From assembly GCF_029945705.1 (NCBI RefSeq), contig NZ_JAQSDC010000010.1, positions 1 through 42,605 of the forward strand: a stretch of DNA of 42,605 nt, given 5' to 3'. This document shows positions 35,793-42,605 of the stretch, one piece after another. Under the pieces are notes generated by a model. It was not told where the DNA came from and searched no databases. It saw only the letters and a program-made list of their open reading frames with translations. Each line of letters begins with the position of its first letter. Positions within the stretch are counted from its first letter, which is position 1. The stretch comes from Methylotenera sp. (GTDB taxonomy: Bacteria; Pseudomonadota; Gammaproteobacteria; Burkholderiales; Methylophilaceae). Both the position numbers and the translations under genes were made by a program.

Positions 35793-37328
35793 ATGAAACG
35801 CACTAATTTATCTCTTTTATCTCAACGCCGATCAGGGGTGTTGTTACATATTAGCTCTTTGCCTAGCTCACCTGACGCGAGTGATTTAGGGGTGGGTGAT
35901 TTAGGCACTGAAGCTTACCGCTTTGTAGATTTTCTAAATAGTATTGGTGTCAGTGTTTGGCAAACATTGCCAATCAATATGCCGCATGCGGATAACTCTC
36001 CTTATCAATGTTTATCAGCTTTTGCAGGTAATCCAGACTTTATTAGTCTGGAAAGCCTGCAATCACAAGGACTGCTTACAAAAAACGATTTGGGCGGAGA
36101 CATGGTAAGTGGCGAGTTAACCAGCAAAGCCAATTTACTTGCAATAGCCTATAAGGCTTTCTGTGAGCAAGCTAAGCAAGCGGAATCTTTAGCTGAGAAA
36201 GAGCAACTGAATTTTAAAAAATTCTGTAAAAAACAATCGCACTGGTTGAATGATTTTGCCTTATTTTTGGCATTACGTAATAAGTTTAATCAGGCTGGCT
36301 GGCAATACTGGCCTGATGGCTATAAGAATAGAGATGCTGCAACGCTTAAGCAAGCACGTAAAGAGCTAGCACATGAAATCGCTATCATTCAGTTTACGCA
36401 GTTTATATTTTTTACCCAATGGCTAGCGCTTAAAGCCTATGCTGCAACTAAGAGTGTCTACTTGTTTGGTGACATTCCAATTTTTGTTGCGTATGACAGT
36501 GCCGATGTGTGGGCGCAACCGCATTTCTTTAAGTTAGATGAATATAAAAATATGGAAGTAGTAGCAGGTGTACCGCCAGACTACTTCTGCGCTACAGGTC
36601 AGCGTTGGGGCAATCCGCATTATGATTGGGATGCGATGGCAGCCGATGATTTTAGCTGGTGGGTTTCGCGCATGGCAACACAAAGCGCCTTGTTTGATAT
36701 TGTACGCATTGACCATTTTAGAGGCTTGCAAGCGGCTTGGGAGATTCCTGCGAGTGAAGAGACTGCTATAAATGGCCAGTGGGTCATTGCGCCAGGAGAT
36801 GCTTTGCTGGCCGCCATTTTTAAGGCTTTACCTAAAATTTGTTTAGTTGCGGAAGATTTGGGCATTATCACGCCCGAAGTGGATGCGCTAAGACTTAAAT
36901 ATCACTTACCCGGTATGAAAATTTTGCAGTTTGCGTTTAGCGGTCAAGAAGATAATCCGTATTTACCACACCATATCGAAGCCAATAGCGTCGCCTACAC
37001 TGGCACGCATGATAATGACACCACGCTTGGTTGGTATAACACTTTAGATGAACATCAGCGTGGCTTAGTAGAGGCTTATATACACTCTTCACGTTCAGAG
37101 GAGCATGATGTGCATATGCCAGCCGATTTGATTAATCTTACGTTTGAATCTCATGCACAATTAGCGATTATTCCTATGCAAGATATATTAGCGCTGGACT
37201 CTAGTCACCGTATGAACACCCCAGGCACATGCTCAGGTAATTGGCATTGGCGTTTTAATTGGCATCAGCTAACGGATGCTCAAAAAGAGTTTATTACTGA
37301 AGTGATTGCTAGGACAGAAAGAAGTTAA
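35793..37328 (+). CDS. malQ: 4-alpha-glucanotransferase (amylomaltase)
   Basis: MalQ (GH77) transfers segments between alpha-1,4-glucans and releases glucose. Key segments are RRSGVLLHISSLPS near residue 12, SPYQCLSAFAGNPDFISL, GDIPIFVAYDSADVWA, RIDHFRGLQAAWEIP (nucleophile aspartate), VAEDLGIITPEV (acid glutamate) and GTHDNDTTLGW. The length of 511 residues is the compact form without the extra N-terminal domains of the 694-residue E. coli enzyme. AGG precedes the ATG by 5 bases. It follows the GH57 gene by 77 bases and precedes glk by 18. It would shorten and recycle the malto-oligosaccharides made by the amylolytic enzyme. Confidence 0.96.
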   Translation: MKRTNLSLLSQRRSGVLLHISSLPSSPDASDLGVGDLGTEAYRFVDFLNSIGVSVWQTLPINMPHADNSPYQCLSAFAGNPDFISLESLQSQGLLTKNDLGGDMVSGELTSKANLLAIAYKAFCEQAKQAESLAEKEQLNFKKFCKKQSHWLNDFALFLALRNKFNQAGWQYWPDGYKNRDAATLKQARKELAHEIAIIQFTQFIFFTQWLALKAYAATKSVYLFGDIPIFVAYDSADVWAQPHFFKLDEYKNMEVVAGVPPDYFCATGQRWGNPHYDWDAMAADDFSWWVSRMATQSALFDIVRIDHFRGLQAAWEIPASEETAINGQWVIAPGDALLAAIFKALPKICLVAEDLGIITPEVDALRLKYHLPGMKILQFAFSGQEDNPYLPHHIEANSVAYTGTHDNDTTLGWYNTLDEHQRGLVEAYIHSSRSEEHDVHMPADLINLTFESHAQLAIIPMQDILALDSSHRMNTPGTCSGNWHWRFNWHQLTDAQKEFITEVIARTERS

Positions 37329-37346
37329 TCTTATGGAGATGTCATC

Positions 37347-38300
37347 ATGGCAGTGTTGATCGGCATTGATGTTGGCGGAACAAATCTGCGTTTGGGCGTG
37401 GTGGATTATGATGAAACTGCACCTAATATTCCGCCTCGCTTGATAGAAGAAAAGCGCTTTCAAACTGACTTTTCAAATTTTTGTAAAATTCATACGCCAG
37501 AGCAAGCTTGGCGAACTATTTTAAATGCTATGGCAGTCGCAATAGATAGTATGCATGTGAAATACCCCAATATCTCAGCAGTTGGCATAGGCTTTCCAGG
37601 TTTTATTGACCCGCATACTCAAAAGATTTCGCAATCTCCTAATTTACCTGGTTTAGTTGATGTGGATTTAAGTATCGATTTAAGTTTGCTGATAGAACTG
37701 CCTGTGATGACAGAAAATGATGCCTTAGCTGCTGCCTATGGCGAATACGCCATGTGTGTTGGTCAAATCAACCATCTCATTTACTTGGGTTTAGGCACAG
37801 GTGTTGGTGGTGGTTTAATCTTAAATGGTCAGCCGTTTCAAGGTCAGCATGGTGTGGCTATGGAGGTTGGACATATCACTGTTCAGCCAAATGGTCGATT
37901 ATGTGGCTGCGGCAATTATGGCTGCATGGAACAGTACGCCTCAGCGAGTGGCGTCTCAGTTAGCTATTTCGAAGTGACTAGTCAGCAATACAATGCACAC
38001 GAAATTGCCAACCTCGCTCATCAGGGTGACACACATGCAGTTGCTGCGTATTCTCTAGCGGGTAAAACGCTTGCTCAAGCATTAGCCCAAATTTTAAAAG
38101 TAATCGATGTGACCAATGTAGTGATAGGCGGCGGAATGAGTGCTGCTTGGTCGCTAATTGAACCAGCTTTTACACAACAATTAAACGAAGATTTGATTCC
38201 CGCTTTACGTGGTAAAGTGAAGATAAGCCTCTCTAGCATGGGCGACCAAGCAGGTATTATTGGTGCCGCCATGTTGGTGCAGAAAAAAATCACTACTTAA
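37347..38300 (+). CDS. ROK-family sugar kinase, probable glucokinase
   Basis: This kinase would phosphorylate glucose to glucose-6-phosphate in the cytosol. The ATP loop GIDVGGTNLRLGVVD is at residues 6-20, the catalytic aspartate is in ENDALAAAYGE near 130, LGLGTGVGGGLILNG follows, and the ROK zinc motif GHITVQPNGRLCGCGNYGC is near 178-196, continuing into MEQYAS. Length is 317 residues, normal for ROK kinases. ROK kinases also act on N-acetylglucosamine and mannose; glucose is favoured because malQ, which releases glucose, lies 18 bases upstream and pgi is nearby. ROK repressors are excluded since no helix-turn-helix domain is present. Confidence 0.9.
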   Translation: MAVLIGIDVGGTNLRLGVVDYDETAPNIPPRLIEEKRFQTDFSNFCKIHTPEQAWRTILNAMAVAIDSMHVKYPNISAVGIGFPGFIDPHTQKISQSPNLPGLVDVDLSIDLSLLIELPVMTENDALAAAYGEYAMCVGQINHLIYLGLGTGVGGGLILNGQPFQGQHGVAMEVGHITVQPNGRLCGCGNYGCMEQYASASGVSVSYFEVTSQQYNAHEIANLAHQGDTHAVAAYSLAGKTLAQALAQILKVIDVTNVVIGGGMSAAWSLIEPAFTQQLNEDLIPALRGKVKISLSSMGDQAGIIGAAMLVQKKITT

Positions 38301-38579
38301 TTATTGTTGTTGAATGTTACTGAAAAGTAAGCTGGAATTCGGAGCGGCGCTTGGGGTATATTCAATTTTTACATTATGTTGCCGATATTAGTTGAATGAG
38401 ATTGCACTGATACTTTTATGATGTTTTCCAAAAACGAGCTGATTGGTTTTTGAGTTTCAAGTATCAGTGGCATTGGATGATTGTGCTCTTATCGTTTTTA
38501 TGGCTTAAAAAAGGTTATCTAACGTAATGTAGAGCAGCTGAATATTTTAAATATAGCATTAATTTTAAGAATAGAAGGT
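38301..38579. other. Non-coding gap before the sensor gene
   Basis: No credible reading frame was found in these 279 bases. They hold a nested inverted repeat (38405-38469), described separately, and an AGAAGG ribosome site at 38573-38578. I could not recognise a clear promoter or a terminator for the glk transcript. No match to the c-di-GMP riboswitch consensus could be seen by eye. Confidence 0.5.
38405..38469. repeat. Nested inverted repeat, 65 nt
   Basis: Outer arms CACTGATACTT (38405-38415) and AAGTATCAGTG (38459-38469) are perfect 11-bp complements. Inside them CAAAAAC (38429-38435) and GTTTTTG (38446-38452) form a 7-bp inner stem. The whole would make an interrupted hairpin in RNA or single-stranded DNA. 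It could be a structured leader, a small mobile repeat or a regulator site; nothing in the sequence decides. Confidence 0.6.
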
Positions 38580-41500
38580 ATGGCTTTTTGGAATAAAAAA
38601 CGCTTATTAGGTTTAGTTAAGACTAAGCTTGCGCCTTGGTTAATTTCTGCCATGGTGTTGCTTGCTGGGCTGAGCATTACTGCCGTTTTGTGGCAAGAAG
38701 CTAAAAAAAATCATACTGAAAATTTAAATGCAGCATTAGACTACGCCGCAGATCAGACTCAAAACAATATACTAGCTCGTCTTAACGCCTACGAAACTGT
38801 GATGCGAGGTGTAAAGGGTTTTATTGATGGTTCAGAAAGCGTTAATGTAGGCGAGTTTAGATCTTATGTTGACGCCTTAAAAATAAAAGAAAAAAACTCT
38901 GGTGTATTGGGAATAGGATTAGTCACCATTGTGCGAGGTGCTGATAAAGCTCGACATTTAGAAGCTATTCGTAAACTGGGATTACCCAATTACAAAATCA
39001 GACCTGAGGGTGACCGTCAAGTATATGCCCCTATCATTCGTATGGAGCCTATGGCTGGGGATAATCTTAAAGCATTAGGTTTAGACGTATTTGCGGTCCC
39101 TATTGCGAGAGTCGCGATGGAGCGGGCTCGTGATTCAAATGAGGTCGCTGTTTCAAATCACTTTACCTTGGTGCAAGATGTAGCTAAGTCAAACGTATTT
39201 TCATTTGTGATGTATTTGCCAATTTTTAAAGCAGGTGCAAATCTTAATACGTTGAGTGCTAGACGGACAAACATTCAAGGCTGGGTCGATGTACCATTGC
39301 GCATTAATGATTTAATGGCTGGGCTAAAGGGTGAGTTTGATCAAGATATTGGTCTTGAAATATACGACGGCAACGTGGTTTCAGATCAATCACGTATGTA
39401 TCAATCAGCGATAAAGTCGTCTAAATATAGCATTGCTGATGGTAGGCTGCAAACCAAACGCCAGTTGGATTTTGCTGGCCATACTTGGACCTTGTTATTA
39501 AATACTACGCCAGAATTTGAATCGCGCGTTTCAAATCTGAATCAGTCTAAAACTATTGCTGGCGCTGGCTTCGCCTTATCTTTAATGCTGGCTTTACTAG
39601 CTTGGACTTTAGTGAAAGCTCAGCAGGTTGCTAAGAATAGGTATTTAAAGCTTTTTAAACAGTCTGGCTCTGGTGTGCTGGTGCTCAATCGAGAACATCG
39701 CATTCTAGACGCAAACCCAGCCGCATTAAAGATGTTTGGTTATAAGCGCGATGAGCTTTTAAGTCTTCACTTACCTAAAGTATTGCTAGATACAGAGATA
39801 AGCAGAGTAAATCCCGTTGTAGAGAGCATGATGGCTGGCGAGTTACATACGGGAGAGTGGGTGCATGTACGTAAGAATGGCACTAAGTTTACGGTTGAAG
39901 TGAATGCACGTAAGTTAGATGGCCAAACTTATTTTGCCATTTTGCATGATCTGACTAATCGTAAAAAAAATGAGCAGCGCATTCTTAGATTAAACAATCT
40001 ATATCAAGCCCTGAGTGAAACTAATCAAGCGATTGTTCGCATGTCGGATGAGAATGATTTATTCCCTCTAGTATGTAGGTGCGCCGTTCAATTCGGTGGT
40101 TTGCAAATGGCTTGGGTAGGGGTGTTGGATGAACCTAGTCAGTTTATTTTACCTGTCGCCACTTATGGTGAGGGTTTGGAGTTTTTAGAAAGTCTGCATA
40201 TTTCGAGTCGTGCTGATATTCAAGAAGGCCAGGGTCCTAGTGGTATTGCATTTAGAGAGAATCACTACGTCGTTGTTAATAATTTCTTAGAGGATCCGCT
40301 CACCCAGCCTTGGCTAGCCTATGCACAACAATGTGGCTGGAACGCTTTAGGAGCATTTCCAATTAATCGAAATGGTAAGCCATTTGCCATATTTATTGTT
40401 TATAGCCCTGAAGTAGATGCTTTTGATAAAGAGACAATAGCGCTACTGAATGAAATGTCATCTGATATTAGTTTTGCCTTGGATAATTTCGATCGCGAAG
40501 CGCAACGTCGCTTAGCGCAAGATAAGTTGCAATTGGCACAGTTAGAGGCTACGGAGTCGCGTGATCGCTATCGAGATCTTTATGAATTTGCGCCTATAGG
40601 TTATCTCTCTATCAGTAAGCATGGCAAGATCACTGAAGTTAATTGGAAAGTGACTTCAATCCTAGGTGTGAAGCGTGGCGAGCTTAACGAGCAGCACTTT
40701 AGTCAATTTGTAGTAGAAGGAGAGAAAGCTCGCTGGCAAAGCATATTTTTAAGCATGCAAGACCTAGATGGTGGAGAAGAGCTAAATTTCGACATTAAAT
40801 TAGCGCATGTCAGTGGTACGATTATCACCGTTAACCTCAACTGCTTGCGCATGGATGATGAAGCTGAACAACCCATATTGCGCGCAGCGATGCTCGATGT
40901 GACTCAGTTAAAGCGTACTGAGGAAGAAAAGCAGCGTTCCGACATTAGGCTGCAAGCGACCATAGATGCCATTCCTGATTTATTGTTCGAAATTGATATT
41001 GATGGCCGTTATATTTCTGCACATTCGCCCAGCAAGCACTTGCTTCCAGTTCCATCCGAAGCGTTAATCGGAAAAACGGTACGTGAAGTGATGCCAGAAG
41101 GCGCGGCTAATATAGTGATGTCTGCAATTTATGAGGCCGAAAATGAAGATAGATCACAAGGTAAGCAGCTTGAATTAGAGTTGCCAAAGGGTAAGTTCTG
41201 GTTTGAGCTTTCTGTGGCCAAAAAACCCAAAGTAGCTGGCGAAAATGTTCGCTTTATTATGTTGTCGCGTGATGTGACTGAACGTAAACAGTCTGAATTA
41301 AAACTACTTGAAAGCTCTGCTAGTTTAGCTAAAGCTCAAGCCAGTGCGCATTTAGGCAGCTGGGAGTTAGATTTAATCACAATGATGGGCACTTGGTCTG
41401 ATGAAAACTTTCGGTTGTATGATTTAGATCCAGAATTAGGCACGCCAAGTTTTGCTGAGTATCTTGAGTTAATTCATCCAGATGATCGTGACCTAGTGGT

Positions 41501-42605
41501 CGATATTCAACGTCAATTAGCCACTCTCATCGGCTCAATTCAATTTGAATCTCGCACTAATCCATCCTTGGGAGCAGTCCGTACGCTGAGTAACTCTATC
41601 AAAGTCATTCGTGATGCTAGTGGACGAGCCATTCGTGCTGCGGGTACTTCTTTAGATATTACCGGCCGTAAGTTAGCTGAACTAGAGTTTCGTATCGCGG
41701 CTACCGCGTTTGAATCTCAAGAAGGCATGATGGTGACAGATGTTAATAAAGTTATTCTGCGCGTCAATAAAGCCTTTACTAAGATCTCTGGATATACGGC
41801 AGAAGAGGCAGTAGGCCAAACACCGCGCTTAGTTAGCTCGGGCCATCATCATGAAGATTTTTATGCCTCAATGTGGCAAAACATTGCTATAAGTGGCTAC
41901 TGGGAAGGCGAGGTTTGGAATCGTCGTAAAAATGGTGAGGTTTATCCTCAGCATCTCACGATTACTGCAGTCGTGGGTGACAATAGTATTGTGACGAATT
42001 ATGTTGCCACATTTACCGATGTGACATTGCGCAATGCCGCAGAAGCTGAAATCAATCACTTAGCTTTTTATGACGTGCTGACTCGTTTGCCTAATCGACG
42101 TCTTTTAATTGACCGCCTGAATCATGCTTTATCCGCCGGCGCACGTCTAGGCTGGGGAGGTGCATTGCTATTTCTTGATCTTGATCACTTTAAAACACTT
42201 AACGATACACTTGGCCATGACGTTGGTGACTTATTATTACGGCAAGTGGCTGACAGGCTGACCGAGTGTGTGCGAGAAGGCGACACTGTGGCGCGTTTAG
42301 GTGGTGATGAGTTCGTGGTGATGCTGGAAGATTTGAGCAAACATCCTCTAGAAGCTGCATCACACGCTGAAACTATTGCTAATAAAATCTTAATGTCAAT
42401 TAGTCAGCCATACCAGCTTGGCTCAAGTGCATACCAGACAACGGCTAGTATAGGAGTAGTGTTATTCAGTGAGAATGAGCATGCTCAAGATGTGTTATTA
42501 AAACATGCTGATATTGCGATGTATCAGGCTAAAAAAATGGGTAGAAATACCTTATGGGCACCTCTAAAAATACGATTTAATCGCACCATGTTAGATAGTG
42601 ATGCA
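38580..42605 (+). CDS. CHASE-PAS-GAF-PAS-GGDEF diguanylate cyclase sensor, 3' end outside window
   Basis: A membrane sensor predicted to make c-di-GMP, 1,342 residues so far and open to the window end. Membrane helices at about 17-38 and 326-346 enclose a periplasmic CHASE domain (about 65-270, VMRGVKGFIDGS). Then come PAS (about 355-460), GAF (about 471-640, LSETNQAIVR) and four further PAS domains (about 660-780, 790-900, 915-1030 and 1038-1150), each ending in a DVT-like motif. The GGDEF domain (from about 1160, DVLTRLPNRRLL) has RLGGDEF with the motif at 1241-1245, and REGD at 1232-1235 fits the product-inhibition I-site. An EAL domain may follow outside. AGAAGG ends only 1 base before the ATG, an unusually tight spacing, but no other in-frame start exists nearby. 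Confidence 0.92.
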   Translation, partial: MAFWNKKRLLGLVKTKLAPWLISAMVLLAGLSITAVLWQEAKKNHTENLNAALDYAADQTQNNILARLNAYETVMRGVKGFIDGSESVNVGEFRSYVDALKIKEKNSGVLGIGLVTIVRGADKARHLEAIRKLGLPNYKIRPEGDRQVYAPIIRMEPMAGDNLKALGLDVFAVPIARVAMERARDSNEVAVSNHFTLVQDVAKSNVFSFVMYLPIFKAGANLNTLSARRTNIQGWVDVPLRINDLMAGLKGEFDQDIGLEIYDGNVVSDQSRMYQSAIKSSKYSIADGRLQTKRQLDFAGHTWTLLLNTTPEFESRVSNLNQSKTIAGAGFALSLMLALLAWTLVKAQQVAKNRYLKLFKQSGSGVLVLNREHRILDANPAALKMFGYKRDELLSLHLPKVLLDTEISRVNPVVESMMAGELHTGEWVHVRKNGTKFTVEVNARKLDGQTYFAILHDLTNRKKNEQRILRLNNLYQALSETNQAIVRMSDENDLFPLVCRCAVQFGGLQMAWVGVLDEPSQFILPVATYGEGLEFLESLHISSRADIQEGQGPSGIAFRENHYVVVNNFLEDPLTQPWLAYAQQCGWNALGAFPINRNGKPFAIFIVYSPEVDAFDKETIALLNEMSSDISFALDNFDREAQRRLAQDKLQLAQLEATESRDRYRDLYEFAPIGYLSISKHGKITEVNWKVTSILGVKRGELNEQHFSQFVVEGEKARWQSIFLSMQDLDGGEELNFDIKLAHVSGTIITVNLNCLRMDDEAEQPILRAAMLDVTQLKRTEEEKQRSDIRLQATIDAIPDLLFEIDIDGRYISAHSPSKHLLPVPSEALIGKTVREVMPEGAANIVMSAIYEAENEDRSQGKQLELELPKGKFWFELSVAKKPKVAGENVRFIMLSRDVTERKQSELKLLESSASLAKAQASAHLGSWELDLITMMGTWSDENFRLYDLDPELGTPSFAEYLELIHPDDRDLVVDIQRQLATLIGSIQFESRTNPSLGAVRTLSNSIKVIRDASGRAIRAAGTSLDITGRKLAELEFRIAATAFESQEGMMVTDVNKVILRVNKAFTKISGYTAEEAVGQTPRLVSSGHHHEDFYASMWQNIAISGYWEGEVWNRRKNGEVYPQHLTITAVVGDNSIVTNYVATFTDVTLRNAAEAEINHLAFYDVLTRLPNRRLLIDRLNHALSAGARLGWGGALLFLDLDHFKTLNDTLGHDVGDLLLRQVADRLTECVREGDTVARLGGDEFVVMLEDLSKHPLEAASHAETIANKILMSISQPYQLGSSAYQTTASIGVVLFSENEHAQDVLLKHADIAMYQAKKMGRNTLWAPLKIRFNRTMLDSDA

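Noticed and set aside
38301-38579. Possible c-di-GMP riboswitch before the GGDEF sensor
   Set aside because: The conserved GEMM core segments are not recognisable by eye; only the nested inverted repeat stands out. A covariance search would settle it.

Overview
The window reads as chromosomal DNA from a betaproteobacterium, most likely a Methylophilaceae member close to Methylotenera. This is inferred from the AT-rich composition, the protein flavour and conserved neighbourhoods (gloB-yafS-rnhA-dnaQ, rsgA near orn, rne divergent from rluC); no marker gene such as rRNA is present to prove it. Nearly all of it is ordinary, densely packed core genome. No tRNA, rRNA, CRISPR array, prophage or complete mobile element was seen.

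Layout. Positions 1-1073 hold a mosaic of two broken insertion sequences: an IS21-type istB piece, then the 3' end of an IS3-type transposase with its right terminal repeat. From 8273 down to 1092 (minus strand) lie gloB, mltD, a lipoprotein peptide-binding protein, two peptide-type ABC permeases without a linked ATPase, and fabI. From 8303 to 11396 (plus) lie a yafS-like methyltransferase, rnhA, dnaQ and a lone rfbB. From 18172 to 11475 (minus) lie an M48 CAAX-type protease, a small cytochrome c, rsgA, an HD-GYP protein, an EAL protein and queD; orn is divergent at 18314. glgA (minus) and crcB (plus) are divergent, and crcB and rne converge on a bidirectional terminator. The 701-bp gap 23740-24440 is a putative long rne leader. 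From 24441 to 27559 (plus) run rluC, a gph-like phosphatase, a Rieske protein and sppA. ppk2 converges on sppA with a 4-nt overlap.

A carbohydrate storage region fills 28488-38300: glgB-pgi on the minus strand and glgC-GH57-malQ-glk on the plus strand, diverging from a 184-bp region that carries three tandem 19-bp repeats. With glgA at 19-20.5 kb, these genes cover ADP-glucose synthesis, glucan elongation and branching, amylolytic breakdown, glucose phosphorylation and entry into glycolysis. glgP, glgX and pgm are absent from the window. The right end is an incomplete sensor gene (CHASE, five PAS, GAF, GGDEF with I-site) that continues past 42605.

A second theme is cyclic di-GMP: one predicted cyclase (38580 onward), an EAL phosphodiesterase with a dead GGDEF-like domain, an HD-GYP protein with a His-to-Gln change in its HD motif, and Orn, which clears the pGpG made by EAL enzymes. 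I found no clear new multi-gene system. The strongest unexplained signals are non-coding: the 19-bp repeat array between glgB and glgC, a nested 65-nt inverted repeat before the sensor gene, the rne leader, and an AT-rich hairpin between glgC and the GH57 gene.
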